A DNA stretch of 64,000 bases from Triatoma infestans (GCA_011037195.1 JAAEAF010000633.1:174125-238124); one strand, 5' to 3'. Positions 11,867-24,060 are shown, counted from the first letter of the stretch. Translations and numbers: made by a program. Notes: generated by a model from the sequence alone, not told the origin.

Positions 11867-13022
11867 ACTCTATTTCGGTTTTTTGTAAGTTTTACTATTA
11901 ATTAAATCTAAAGAGAGTAAACAAAAATAGTCCTGGAAAGAAGATATTTTGAATAGAATAATTCATTTTGAGAATTCAAATAATGCATCAAAGTTTTTTT
12001 TAAATTCATTTCTAAAACTATTTATAAAAGATTAATGATAAAACAAAAAAACTACACTCCAACTAGATGTACGGTTCAGCCAAATTTCGTACATCTTAAT
12101 AATACTTAAGAAATACACACACTCACATAATATAAAAATATATATATGTAATATGTAAAAAGATTTTTGGATTAATAAATAAAATTAAATTTTTTCGTAA
12201 ATAGGCAGATAATATCTGTTCAGGAAAAAAGACGAGTGTACTCCATAGTTAATCACTGCAAATCTTACGCGTGACCATCCTTAAAAAACTAAAAAAAGAA
12301 AACACTTTTCTAGCCGAACTTAACTTTTACATCTATAAGTTCGTGTAAAAACCAAAAAAAAAAAGAAAAAAAAGAAACGTTCAACACCCGAACCACACAC
12401 AGACACGTGCACAGGAATATATGTATAAATATAGGGAAAAAAACAAAACTGTCGAGAATCCATCCACCACACTTCAAAGGAAGGTGGGAAAAATATATTT
12501 AAAAAGGTGTTTGTCGGAATGGATTGCACAGAGTTTTTATTATGGTGGGAGAGAATCTTTATTGTAACACCTTCCCCTTCTTCTTCTTCTTCTTCACCCC
12601 CATACTATATATAAGAGTTGGCTAGTTACTGCCATAATATTTATCTTATTATATAGATCTTTTCTTCTCGCACCTTTCTACACCCTCAGCATTCTCTTCT
12701 ATAAGAAATATATCTATATATATTTCTCCAGTGTTGGGTGGGAGAGTGTTATGGTTGATGATGGCGGTGAAAGATTGAAAGACAAGAACAGTTCTAGATG
12801 TTGGTAGTGGGATCTCTCCCTCGCCCCTCTTTTACACCCAATGGTACATCCACTTTAATTCTTCATCTTTAGAATCATCACGATCTTCCAATAAATATGA
12901 ATTACCTCAAACCTCTCTTTTATATATATATATAAAATTTCACATTCTACTGGGGACGTGTAAATGCATACACGATTCTCTCTTTTGATGTATTAAAAAA
13001 AAAAGTAGGTGTTGAAAACAGC

Positions 13023-13051
<29 letters not shown>
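13023..13051. repeat. (CA)n microsatellite
   Basis: Uninterrupted CA dinucleotide run of about 14 units. Confidence 0.9.
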
Positions 13052-13054
<3 letters not shown>

Positions 13055-14293
13055 TATAGTTTAGCGATCTCGTGCGCATAACTTACTCATACCAATAGAT
13101 ATTATAAATTAAAGTATTAAATTATTTTTTAATAACTTGATTGCCAAATCAAAATTACTTGGAACTATACATTGAATGTCAAAACATATTTCTTGTTTGT
13201 TTTGCTTGCTTTCTCTTATTTTGCTTTAGAAAACGAATTGTATAAGTCAAATTATTAGGGGAATTTTATTTTTTGTTTGTTTTCTGAATTAATGATTTTA
13301 CACTTTATGTAAAATGAATGGTGAGGAAAATTTGGAACAAGTCTTGCTTCGGATGTCTTTTAGAAACGAATTAGAGATATTATCTTGCCACCCTTATCAA
13401 CAACTTAAGTGATAATATTATGAATATTTATTAATTATGAAGTCTCTGGCTAAATTAAATAAATTATAATGTTCCTTCTTTATTGAAACTCTCAAACTTA
13501 GACCTTTTGGCGTTGGTATAATAATAGAATCAAAATTTATCAATTCCAAGGTTGTTTTTTTTTTTTGTTTTACCTTCATTAGGAAATGTATTTATTTATT
13601 TTTATGTGTGAAAACTGTAATCCTTGTTCATTTGATTCATTTTATTTTATTTATTAATTTATTTATTTTATTTCAATTTGCTTCGATTCTTCTTCTGATA
13701 TTCATATTTTTTGTATAGAATTCTGTATTGTGAATTTTTTTCACTAAATATAAATTCTAACTATATAATTCCTGCAATTCGTAATAAATTATTCGATTAA
13801 AAAAAATCGATCTATTAACCCTGGAATTATATATTAATTTCTCAATAGAATTTCCAACAGTTTTCTTAAATTTGTTTATATTATATCCACAGAAATATTT
13901 AATTTATTTATTTTTATTTTAAATTATTTTATAGTTGTTACTTAAAGGAAGCTATGTATTGTAAGCCCTTTTTTTTTTCGTTTAAAGCCTCTGAAATTTT
14001 GGCGAACAATTTGAATCTTTGTAAAGTCTTGCATGTTTGTTTTTGAGGTAATTCGGCTAATGTTTTCTTCAGAGAACTTAGTAGTTCCTGAAGGAATACC
14101 CGGATTTAACAAAACAAAGTTGAAGTGCTCATACAGGTTTTGTCCTCACCAAACACCCAATTATACTTAGGCTTCTTTCAAAGGAGTATTTTGCTTGGAA
14201 GCAATGGATGTGAGATTCTAGTTATTCCTGCCATAAATCTAAATCTTGCTTTTTAAATACAGCGCTAAAATCCATCAAAACTAACAAAAACAA

Positions 14294-14298
<5 letters not shown>

Positions 14299-14325
<27 letters not shown>
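14299..14325 (+). repeat. Poly(A) tract, 27 bp
   Basis: Pure adenine run in plus orientation. Length suggests a retroposon tail, but no parent element was identified upstream. Confidence 0.85.
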
Positions 14326-14327
<2 letters not shown>

Positions 14328-15069
14328 AACATTTAATACCAAAGTATAGACAAAATATCAAAGATATTAAAGAACTTTATATATGTTATATAAAATACAG
14401 AAATGTATTATATTTTTTTTTTTTAACTGTCGGTCATAACCTGTTGCATTATAGTAAACCATTAAATTATAAAAATACAATATAAAAACATACGTGTTAA
14501 AAAAAAATAAAAAGATAATCTATATAAATTTAATTATATTTATTTCACAGACGCAAACTTATTACATATGTATATTTCTGTTACAAAGTTTCCGGTTCTA
14601 TTGTTTTTAGTCTTTTTTTTTTTTAAAAAAAGGAACGTATAATTATTATTATAAACTTTCAGAAAATTATATAATTAATTCTTATTTTTTTTTATTTATA
14701 ATTAGATTTTTATTATAATACAAATATATATATAAATCCGGGTAGGTGCACAAATTTGAATATAAAGATAAAAAAAAAGCCTTAACAATGATATAAAAAT
14801 AATTTCCATGGTGTTTAATCTGATGCATTTTATAATAAACTGCAACTTTATCACAATAGATCGCGACTGTGGCCATACTCTGTATAGTGGGCAAAATCAA
14901 TGTGTAAATAAACGAAGAAATGTTTGTTCACTAATTATGAACGAATATCTTCTTTTTTTCCTGTCTTTACGGAAATTACACTGCAATGTTTGTAATGTAT
15001 ATTAAATATTATAGACGTGGCAAAACCACACATTGTACTGAAGTGGTAGTTTAGTGAAAAGCAAAAAAT

Positions 15070-15455
15070 CATTTTTCACGGGAAAATGTTTCAAATAAAA
15101 GTGATAGATATTTGAAACAGATTATGTATGCGGATAGCATACGAAATTTAAAGAAAATTCAATAATAAAAGAAAATAAAACGCAAAAAAACTGAAAAAAA
15201 AACAACAAACAAACAGTAATGTCGCACTAATGGTTGATGGATTTTGCTCTAAATTTGGTGGTAGTACCAAAACGGAATATCAAGTTTGAGCTTCAAGTCA
15301 TTTTTCGTTTTTGAGATATTTCGTTCACACACGCACACAGACTATTAAAAATATTTTTTTTGTCATATTCGTCGACCTCAAAATATGTATTTCCGGTGAA
15401 AACTCAATTTTGAGAATTTAGACACGATCGCAATATTAGTAAGAGGAAGTAATAC
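15070..15455 (+). repeat. DR-1 dispersed repeat, partial copy
   Basis: Plus-strand copy retaining the right half of the family. It shows 'aaatgtttcaaataaaagtg', 'ggttgatggattttgc', 'ggtggtagtacc', 'ttcgtttttgagatatttc', a short CA-rich stretch, 'gtatttccggtgaaaactca', and the terminal 'gacacgatcgcaata' with 'agtaagaggaagt'. Confidence 0.65.
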
Positions 15456-15689
15456 GGTAGCTATGTTTTTCGTCTAGTGAAAATTGTTTTAATTTCTTGG
15501 GATAGTGTTGTTTTTGGTAATTTGTACGGTAAGTAGCGCTTTCCTAATAGTAAAGCAATATGAGCTCCTATTTTTTATTAAAAGCTTTTTCTAATTCTGA
15601 AGATTTCTGCCCTAACTATTTTACATTTATTGTTGCTTTATCCTTTCCCCTCCTAAAGCTCTCAGTATTCATGACATCAGATTCTAAAG
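15456..15689. other. Unassigned spacer
   Basis: Between a DR-1 copy and the left terminal repeat of the DNA transposon at 15,690. No feature was recognised. Confidence 0.4.
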
Positions 15690-15716
15690 CTTTGTCCACA
15701 CTTGGATACAAAGTCG
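15690..15716 (+). repeat. Left terminal inverted repeat
   Basis: Pairs with 18,593-18,619 at 25 of 27 positions. Confidence 0.7.
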
Positions 15717-15771
15717 ACGGCGTTTTGTCTATAGACATGTATAGGGACTGTCTATAGACATGTATCCAGAC

Positions 15772-15785
15772 AATGTATATAGACA
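15772..15785 (+). repeat. Target-site duplication, left copy
   Basis: AATGTATATAGACA, repeated exactly at 16,712-16,725, on either side of the 926-bp insert. Confidence 0.8.
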
Positions 15786-16711
15786 TTCTTTCCCGACAGC
15801 CCCGTTTCCGCTTTCGTACATTGGGGGATCTTTTTGGACCGTTCCTACCCATTCAGGATCTTTAACAAGAGAAGGCTGTCACCACTATGGAAGGGTCGTT
15901 TAGTGCTATGCCCGACCATAGCAGAAGTGACGAACATGGCACACCCCCGTTTGACCAATTTAAGGGCAGGTTGAGATACGCTCAACCAGCGCGCAAAGTG
16001 ATCACATAAAGGTCACACTTCACTCCCAGAAGCTAGAGAAGGCAAGCTCTAGCAGGCTCTGGTAAACCGCGCACACCCAGCAAATGCGCTACCAACTTAC
16101 GGACTGGTTCCGGGGGTATTTTATATCGCGAGACTCCTCCCGCTCAACTCATGACCGCAGTCCTTGGAGCTGCTGTTTAAACCACGATCACTACGAATCC
16201 TACCTCAATTGCAAGCAATTGGCTCGGATAGTAGCTTGCGCCCGTAGTTCAGTGTTTCAGCTCTAACGAGCTAGCGTGACTGATCTCACGCCTGATGGAT
16301 ACCACCAAGTCCATCTACGATTCCTGTCCATTGCCTCAAGTACAGGGGTATCAGTAACCCAGGATAGTTACAGGCAACCCTGCAAAGGGAAAGGATCAGG
16401 ATGGGTTGGGGGAGGGAATCCCCAACCTGGAGAGCCAGAGGCTGATTGCACCCCGAAGGGTGGGCGATGGAGGCGCCACAGACCAACGCTAAAGGGAGTC
16501 TCCTTTCTCGGCTGTGAGAAAGGAATCCCCCATTCTGTTTCTAGAAGTATGCAGTTCTGCAAATACTTCTAGATTTTAATGTCCGCACAAGGACCTAGAG
16601 CATGTTTTATTAAAATACGTCATTTCCAGTGCAGGATCTCCCTTTTAGTCGCCTTCTATGACAAGCAGGGAATACCGTAGGCCTATTCTAAAGCCGGGAC
16701 CTACACGGCTA
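15786..16711 (-). mobile_element. 926-bp GC-richer retroposon-like insertion
   Basis: A block of clearly higher GC content than its surroundings, bounded by a perfect 14-bp direct repeat, so it is a discrete insertion into the MITE. Read on the minus strand it begins with GCCGTGTAGGTCCCGGC and soon contains AGGCGACTAAAAGG. I associate this kind of sequence with the conserved 5' region of some invertebrate non-LTR retroelements, but that recollection is not verified. It contains several short open frames and no recognisable protein domain. There is no poly(A) at its minus-strand 3' end (15,786). It may be a non-autonomous element or a LINE leader that transposed alone. Family unknown. Confidence 0.6.
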
Positions 16712-16725
16712 AATGTATATAGACA
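16712..16725 (+). repeat. Target-site duplication, right copy
   Basis: Exact repeat of 15,772-15,785. Confidence 0.8.
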
Positions 16726-16829
16726 GGCTAAAGACATTGTCACGTGTGCACATTTGAATGCCTTATTCTTCATTATTAGTTGCTAAATATGACACCTAGA
16801 TGGGATCGCTACTTGCACAGTTTATAGTA

Positions 16830-17215
16830 CAGAGATAGTAGAGGATCTTGAACGCCATAAATTCAAAGTGAGAAATGTTACGCATGTTAAACATCCCAAA
16901 TCTAAATCACCACTCCCACTATTCTTTGTAGATCTTGATAAGCCGGAAATATTAAATCTGAAAACTTTACACCAGAATAAAAATAGAAGAACCACACAAA
17001 ACAGTAGAACTATTACAGTGCAAAAGGTGCCAGCAGTACGGACATACACTAACGTACTATAAACACGCTTCCAGATGTGAAATGTATGCTGGTTTGCATC
17101 CATCATCCGAACGCACTAAACCATTTGAAAAACCTCTGATGTGCGCTCTCTGCTTAGAAGATCATGTGGCCAGCTGAAAAGGATGCGTGGTCCACAAAGA
17201 ACTGCAAATTATTCG
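16830..17215 (+). pseudogene. Jockey-type ORF1 (gag-like) remnant
   Basis: Encodes KVRNVTHVKHPKSKSPLPLF followed by FVDLDKPE. This resembles the pre-zinc-knuckle domain of arthropod Jockey/BEL gag proteins, where KPLPLFFVDLEP is a hallmark. In the next frame come CKRCQQYGHT...HASRC and then CALCLEDHVAS with a following CVVHK. These are the expected C-x2-C-x4-H-x4-C knuckle series that binds the element RNA. One frameshift separates the two halves and another follows, so it is non-functional. Confidence 0.65.
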
Positions 17216-17289
17216 TCATCTTCCAAAAAAAAGCCAGAGTTTTTCTCACCTACATTTATAATTCAGTTCTCAGAACCACATATTTTCCC

Positions 17290-18200
17290 CTATTGTGGAA
17301 ATTCTTTACGATTAAAATCAATCTAAAACCTAATAAACCTTCTCACCTTCCATCCTCATTCAAGCCTATAAATTTGTTACCTATTTTAGGATAAATACTT
17401 GAGAAATTGTTATTGAAACGGCTTTACTGAAACTGAACAAATAATTCCATTACATCAGTTTGGCTTTCGACAACATCACAGCACCATTCATCAGTTCCAT
17501 AGAGTAGTGGACACCATTGCTTCGACACTTGAGCGGAAACAGTGCTGCTGTGGTGCCTTCCTAGACGTGGCTCAAGCCTTCTCGGATATTGCATCCACGA
17601 TTACTGTAGAAGCAAAGAAATACCTACCATCAAACTATTATTTAATCATCAAGTCTTATCTGTCTGACCACTAGTTTCAGATTAGTTGCGTATCATCTGC
17701 TACCTCTGACTACTCGCTGGCCAGGCCGGATTTCCTCAGGGTAGTATACTTTGCCCGCTTTTATATACTGTATTCACAATACAGTATTCACTTCAGATCT
17801 ACCAACCTATACAAACACTCTTCTTTGCACTTACGCTGATGACACCGCCATCCTGCATCTAGCTCTGATCCCATAAGTGCCTCTACTCTCTTACATAATC
17901 ATTTAAATAAAATAGAATCTTGGACCAAAAAATGGCGGATTATCTCTACCCACACAAGTGTCAACAAATCACCTTTACTCTTCGTCGTGCCTCCTGCCCT
18001 TCAGAAACCTTCAATTATACCACTCTTTCCTGCAAACTTAGTTCGCTACCTTGGGATGTACATCGACAATAGAATAACATGGAATCCACATACGAAACTG
18101 AAAAGACTGGAACTTTACAAACGGAATTCTATGATTCTGTTGCCCTCAACTCTAATCCTCTTGTTCAAAATCTCGCCTCCACACTATACCAGATAATCCA
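17290..18200 (+). pseudogene. Jockey-type reverse transcriptase remnant
   Basis: Plus-strand frames give, in order, HQFGFRQHHST (finger motif usually HQFGFR), AFLDVAQAFSDI (catalytic block with the first aspartate), LPSNYYLIIKSYLS, a degraded G-x-P-Q-G-S block, YADDTAIL (YADD catalytic box, encoded at about 17,832-17,858) and LVRYLGMYIDNRITWNPHTK (thumb). This order and wording are characteristic of Jockey-clade LINEs of arthropods. At least three frameshifts and several stops are present. The upstream APE endonuclease is absent. Confidence 0.75.
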
Positions 18201-18383
18201 CCCTGTTGACTGAACTGCTGTTGGCCCCGTGATCACCTCCAGCAATAGGAAGTAATTTCTGTGAGAGTGTTACCGCTGGGTAGCTTCTCTCCTCCAGCTA
18301 ATCACGTCATTCATCATCACAAATCATCATATTCACTTATTATATTTATTTATGTAGATTGTGAATTTCTAATTAAATAAATA

Positions 18384-18406
18384 AAAAAAAAAAAAAAAAA
18401 AAAAAA
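18384..18406 (+). repeat. Poly(A) tail of Jockey-type LINE
   Basis: Pure A run directly after an A+T-rich 3' UTR containing AATAAATAAA, which could serve as the polyadenylation signal. Confidence 0.75.
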
Positions 18407-18592
18407 CAAACTACCAAATATTGCGCAACATTGTCTCATTCTCCCATTTCAAATGAGAGACCAATTGATTTGGTTCCAAAAACGTGTCTATAGACATGAA
18501 TTTGTCTCTCGATTGTCTTCAGAATCGATTTGCTCTAGTGTCTCTACAATCGCTTGATTGTATCTAGACATTGTCTATATTCAGAAATCGCT

Positions 18593-18619
18593 CGACTTTG
18601 TATCCAAGAGTGGGCAAAG
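18593..18619 (-). repeat. Right terminal inverted repeat
   Basis: Inverse complement of 15,690-15,716 with two substitutions. Confidence 0.7.
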
Positions 18620-18949
18620 CCAAAGGCCATATATCCCGGCCTGTCTTCATGACCGCCTTTCTCAGACGACAACTTTGGTCTACTTCCTACGTCTTTCCGG
18701 GTCCGATTCCTTAATCCATTTACGTATTTATGCTCATCTAGTCCGGGAACATGTCAGAGCCATACCAACTTTTCTCAATCCTTCTTTACCTACATAGTGT
18801 TTCTAATATTTCGTATTTTTTATTCTGTTTAAATTGTTATTATAAATTTTGGTTGGATATCACTGCTTGTTGGTTCTGCAAAGTTGTCACTTCAAATAGC
18901 TTCCTTATATTTTCAAAACCAACAGTGTAACTTATAGATCTCTCCGTAA

Positions 18950-19300
18950 AATTTTTAAATTTATATTATGTCAATTCAAGTCAATTAATTGTTTAATAAA
19001 ATTTCCAAGTTTGGCATTGTAATAATTTTAGTAAGAGGAAGTGATTCTTTTTAATTTTAAAATTTACAACTGCGTAACGCAACAAGTAAAGAGATGATTT
19101 ACAATTAATGGGAAATAAGAAATATGATGACACTCCACACTATTTCACTGCACACACTTTTACAAGATATCACAAGGTCACGGAGATCACAATCTTCGTG
19201 GGGAATGGATGCTTAAGAAAGTTTGATAGATTAATGGATAGTGTGATGATGTGCGAAAAGGGCATGAAATTTGCGATAATGTCTCGGATATGGTCACTTA
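18950..19300 (+). repeat. Dispersed repeat, empty-site paralogue of 34.2-34.7 kb
   Basis: Aligns with two pieces at 34 kb that are separated there by a LINE fragment. The sequence aaaatttacaactg (ending 19,072) matches 34,245-34,258. From 'gcaacaagtaaa' (19,079) onward, including 'actccacactatttc' at 19,132-19,146, it matches 34,461-34,700. The first 100 bp hold a DR-1-like end with 'agtaagaggaagt'. Confidence 0.6.
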
Positions 19301-20990
19301 TGAAAATAAGAGAAAGCTCTGTGAATATATTACAACAGATTTTTACTTTTTCTCATTGCCAATTGTATTTAGCCACTCCAACTCGCAGAATAAACCTTTG
19401 TTATATATATATATGTCCATAAATAATATTTAATATATTGAACTGATGAGAAATTATAACTGTAAAAATTTTAAAATTGTCAAGTTTTATCCCAAAATTT
19501 TCCAAATAATTCTATTTTTTATATTAAAGATACTTCTTTGTAAAATAATAAACTACCATTTGTACGTTCCAGTATTTGTGTTTCTCTACTTAGTTCAGTG
19601 TAAAGTCAAAACACTGATAAGCCCTCCAGCAGCAGGTTGAACTTTATCCAAGTATTATTCTAGAAGTGGGGGCTAATTTGTGACGTCACAGTGCCCCTCT
19701 AGAGTGGTGGCAAAGTATGGTGGTGGCCCTTATTTTTTCCCCAGTCTTTTTCGTTGTTTTTATTTTCATTCTTAATTATTATTATTATTTTTTTCTTTTT
19801 TAATTTTTTTAAATACCCGCTTTTTAAAATAATTATACAACCCGCACATCCTGGTACTCTGCACATAATAAACACTCCACTCTCAACGTCTCTGAAATTC
19901 TGATAAAAATGTAAATTTAATTATATAAAAAAAAAAAATGGGGAAAAATAGTGTGGCTTGGTGGCGGGGTGGGGGCGGCGGGGGGAGCACAAAATAACAA
20001 ACGAAAGATAATTTTTTGTTTTCATTTCTTGTTACTTTGTGTTGATGTCGTGGGTGTAGCACATTTGCTGTGTTTTACTAAACATTTCTTCCTGTAAGTG
20101 GTGAGAGGGGGGATTTTTTTTTTAGATGGTTACTAGTCTTGGAGGAGGTGGGTATATTTCCCTAACAGATAATTGTATATATATCTGTATACTTCTACAC
20201 CTGAGGGAGGTTAAGTTTTTAAAGCGTTCCACTTTTCTTTTTTTTTTTGCATTTAGTTACTCCAGCTTTACTTCTGTTATAATTAAGAAAAAAGATTTTT
20301 CTTCGTGTCTCAGTTTCTTTTATACTGAAACCAACGGACAAGAATCTGCCATCATTCTTAACAACGCCCTCGTACCACACACACCCGGGACACATTTCCT
20401 AGTTAAAATATTATTTAAATTATAAGCACCAGACCACCAATCTACTTTACGACTTCCTCGGTAACAGTAGGGCGAGGCCTTGTTAATAGCTTATGATGTT
20501 CCCTTCAGCTGAGTCTTTCCTTTCTTTCCTGGTGTTTAGATTCTTTTTCTTGTTCCGCAATTGTTCCCTTTTTATTTCCAACACTATTAATTATCCCTGG
20601 TTTATAATTAATAACTAAGGATATTTAACACATTATTTATTTTTCTAAAAGGAGAATTTTTTTCTTAATTTTTTTTAATGATTTTAAGACGTTAATGAGG
20701 TTCCCACTTTTTCTTTTTTTGAAAGTAGGCATATTTCCTGGTGGTGAAGTTATTCTCTATCCAAAAGAAAGCAACTCCACTATTAGTGAAGGAACTAAAG
20801 GTATCAAAATAATCATTGTTCATAAAATAATGGTGAAGTAAATACTGGGATGTTAGCTGAACACGGTGAAGCATCAATTGTTAAGCTACGATGTAATCCC
20901 AGGGATTCGTTTGTTTTACTGTTAATAAATTAGTTGTATAATGGATGTGAGATGCAGAGAGAAAATTAGAGAGAATGTATTTAGGAATCT
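19301..20990. other. Non-coding stretch with G-rich patch
   Basis: Contains a consensus CRE (TGACGTCA) at 19,681-19,688 and a G-run cluster at 19,963-19,985. The rest is A+T-rich with poly(T) runs. No protein similarity was seen. Confidence 0.35.
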
Positions 20991-20999
20991 AAGTCAATC

Positions 21000-21800
21000 T
21001 TTTTAGGAATTTTAACTCAATCGATTTTCTTCAAGTTGGGAATTTCGGCAACCTATATATTTCTAATTAATATTATTTAGTTGACAGAATTGTATAGCAC
21101 ATTGTTGAACTAAAATAGCACATTAGAGGAGAACATAACCCACACCCGTCCCTCTAAAGTCCCCTTAAATGAATTTTCCTGGAGAAAGGTTGCAAATGTA
21201 AGTTTTAGTTTTTTATATGTTTAGTTATTATTTAAACTTCAAAGAAAATCGTTGGAGCCGTTTTAGAGAAAATAGTAGAAAACTGAAAATTACTTTCACT
21301 AAAAACCTATTTCAAACTCAGAATTTGAACAACATATTTAATCTTAATTAATATTATTTAGATGATAGAATTGTGTAATATACTGAAATAGCACTTTAGA
21401 TGTAACCACAACCCCCCCCCCCCCCTATTGCGCCCCCCCCTAAAGTGCCCTTAAATGAATTTTTCCGGAGAAATTTTACGAATAAAAGTTGTAGAGCTTT
21501 GTATGCGTAGTTGATACACCATGATTTAAGAAAATCGTTGGAGCTGTTTTAGAAAAAATGATAAAAATCTGAAAAACCATTCAGTGAAATGGTAGTTCCG
21601 GTTGGTGGATTTTGCCTGAAATCTTCGTGTCTGATGCGGTGATAGTACCTAACCGGAATACCAAGTTTATGCTTCCTGCAATAATTTGTTTTTGAAATAT
21701 TTCTGTTCACACAAAAACACACATTTTCGAAAACAGATTATTTTCGAAAACCCACTTTTTGGACTCAGTTGACTTCATAACTGTGAAATCTCATTTTAAA
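21000..21800 (+). repeat. DR-1 dispersed repeat copy
   Basis: Two tandem core units. The first starts near 21,010 ('cgattttcttcaagttggga', 'cctaaatgaattttc'-like block near 21,170). The second starts near 21,300, with 'gcccttaaatgaatttttcc', 'aaataaaagttgtagagc', 'gaaaatcgttggagctg', 'ttccggttggtggattttgc' and 'tctgatgcggtgatagtacc'. The CA-rich block and part of the right end follow, but the terminal palindrome is not visible. Poly(C) tracts at 21,413-21,425 and 21,432-21,439 lie within it. Confidence 0.65.
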
Positions 21801-22268
21801 AAATCTGGTACTCCACCGAACTTCATGTTGCTATACTTTTCGTATCTGACAGTCACGCTTAACACAGATATTTGCAAAGAAGTCAGATTTGTAGATCGCT
21901 ATCATTTTTCTCTGAAATATTAACGAGGCTAGTTAGAAATCTCTTCTCTGAAATTTTGTCTTAATATTAAGAAAAAGTTGGACAGATGATAATATTGCCT
22001 GTCTGGAATCAACTGCATGGTACTATTCCCGAATGTGGCCAACAATGGACAAAAATTAATCTATTTATTTTACCCTTAATTACTGACAATATTATGTAAC
22101 TGATTACGTGTTCATTTAGCGTCTATTATATCTCTATTTATTTTACACCAGTTATTGTTCTTGACTTTTGAAAATTGTCAACGCAATACGACGATTACCT
22201 TCTTTCATTTCGTTAACAATTACTTTTTTCTTCCTTTCTTTAATTTTAAATTATACGTCAGATGTCGC

Positions 22269-22299
<31 letters not shown>

Positions 22300-22509
22300 T
22301 GCAAGATATAAAAGTTACTTCCTTCCTGCATTTATAAACATTATCATCTTATCATTAAAGTTGATTTCCATCCAATAAAGAAACATGATTATGCATAACA
22401 CTTTGTGAGTGTACTAACACTGTCGGCCGTCATTGTAACTATTGTATTATCAGAATTAAAAAACAGAAAAAAAATCCACTTATTTTACATGACAATAGTG
22501 TTGTTACTA

Positions 22510-22542
<33 letters not shown>

Positions 22543-23840
22543 AACAACAAAAAAAACAATTCAACTAGCACCATATAGTGGTGTGGGAGGAGTGTACTTC
22601 TTTTATTGTTTTCATCGCCTCTTGTTGGGTTTTTTGTATTTACAATTATATATTATTCATTGCTTCCTAAACATGCATATTATTATGTAACCTTCACTTA
22701 TAAAAGTGAAAACTTCCTTTTTTCTCAGCTGATCATTCACTCTCACCGAGTTTCCCTTTATTTTGGTCTCTCTATTTAAGTCGTTATGATCCTCGTCATA
22801 ATCATGTAGACATTATATTTGCCAAAATAAATTAATTTGATGAAGTCAGCAGAGGAAGTTAACATTCCGATAAAATAGAGATAAAAACTTTAAAAAAAAG
22901 AAAAAAAAAAGTATAGTTTTTACTATTTAAACAATAATACATGGGTTAATTTACAAATTTAAATGTAATTTATATTATATATATTCTAGATTCAAATCTA
23001 TTTAAATTAAAGTTTTATTTTTATAGTTTATCATGGCCGTTAGTCTATTCTCTCTCTCCCACTTGAATAGTTCTATCACCAAGAAATTCAACAGAAAATT
23101 AATTATTTTAAGTTTATTATTTCTCTCTATTTTGCATATTACATTGTTTGTAGAGTGAATATAATAAACAAGCACATCGGCGAAAATTTCTATCGAAAGA
23201 TCCTTTTTCCTTCAAAATCAAAGTATTTATTCTTCTTTGTATTTTGTATTTTATTAAAGTCCAACCCAAAATAATTATTCCTAAGTTCCAAAATTCTTCA
23301 CTTCGTATTTTTACGAATCTGAATAATAGAAAAAAAAATCTGAAAAATACTTGTGTTTCCGGGTTGAGACCGCCTCATTGGCTTGCTAGAAACTGATTTT
23401 TTGCCCATATTGCAATGAGCTTGCCTAACATAGCTAACAGGAGTGAGGTATGTGTCTGTCTAACTGGATGTATGCATGTATGCGTGTACGTTTTGAAATT
23501 TGTTAAGTAGGGGGCTAAACCCTTAGATATATGTATCCGTAGGTATTGTTTCAGTTGCCTGGTTGCGATACTCTCGGAGACACCAGTATCCTTGGGTTAA
23601 TCACTTTTCTATCATTTATCTTTATTGATTTATAAATACTTTAATTGAAAATTATCTTTTTCTATAACAGTTTAATAATATGACTATTATTCAATTAAAG
23701 TCTGATGACTAAAGTAGTACTTTTAATCTCTAGAGATTAAACACTTTGTTGCCATCTTGCAATTATACTAACTTTAAGTTTGGATGAAATTGCTTAAATA
23801 TATTTTATTAAAGTAAAAGTTCTTAATTTTTTTTTTTTTA
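21801..23840. other. A+T-rich non-coding stretch
   Basis: Contains a 27-29 bp poly(A) at about 22,268-22,296 and a (TA)n run at 22,509-22,543. No gene or element was recognised. Confidence 0.35.
22509..22543. repeat. (TA)n microsatellite
   Basis: Interrupted TA run with one phase shift in the middle. Confidence 0.85.
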
Positions 23841-23841
23841 A

Positions 23842-24060
23842 TTAAGGCGCATCAACATCTATGATCATTGGCGCCTGGAGCTTTCTCAGTGCATTGCTAG
23901 CCTCCGGACAGTGTTCTCTCGTTACAGACAGCACTGTCACAGTGAGCTGTAAAGGCTCCTAGGAAGGAAAAAATTTAAGAGCAGCTCAGCTGAACTCAAA
24001 CCCGGGCGGACCCTCCGCGTGGGAGTCCAGTGCGCTGACCATTGAGCTAATCCTTTCCCC
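23842..24060 (-). mobile_element. SINE-A, tRNA-derived SINE (near full length)
   Basis: On the minus strand it opens with GGGGAAAGGATTAGCTCAAT, an A-box-like stretch (TAGCTCARTGGTYAGCGC in the family). This is followed after about 40 bp by a B-box-like GGTTTGAGTTCA, then a body with 'aggagcctttacagctcac', 'tctgtaacgaga', 'cggaggctag' and 'gttgatgcgcctta'. The tRNA-like head places an internal RNA polymerase III promoter. The anticodon-loop position reads CTCCCAC-like, suggesting a glycine-type ancestor, which is an inference only. A short A/T-rich tail flanks it at 23,829-23,841. Confidence 0.75.

Larger units (their letters stand above)
11867..15069. other. A+T-rich non-coding stretch with microsatellites
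   Basis: Contains a (CA)n at 13,023-13,051 and a 27-bp poly(A) at 14,299-14,325. The poly(A) could be the tail of an old plus-strand retroposon, although the 300 bp upstream show no recognisable coding or SINE sequence. Many shorter homopolymers are present. No gene was recognised. Confidence 0.4.
16795..18406 (+). mobile_element. Decayed Jockey-type LINE with poly(A) tail
   Basis: Plus-strand order: gag-like ORF1 remnant (16,830-17,215), RT remnant (17,290-18,200), short 3' UTR and a poly(A) tail at 18,384-18,406. The endonuclease region between ORF1 and RT is missing, so the copy has a large internal deletion. The left boundary is approximate. The tail lies just inside the right arm of the host MITE, showing that the LINE inserted into it. 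No target duplication could be matched. Confidence 0.65.
15690..18619. mobile_element. Small DNA transposon (MITE) with 27-bp TIRs, carrying nested insertions
   Basis: The 27-bp sequence at 15,690-15,716, containing CACACTTGGATACAAAG, recurs as its inverted complement at 18,593-18,619 with two mismatches. Inside each end lie copies of the palindrome TGTCTATAGACA (about 15,726, 15,749 and 18,485). Removing the two insertions described below leaves roughly 0.4 kb, typical of a non-autonomous DNA transposon. No transposase is present. I found no convincing target-site duplication and cannot assign a superfamily. Confidence 0.6.
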
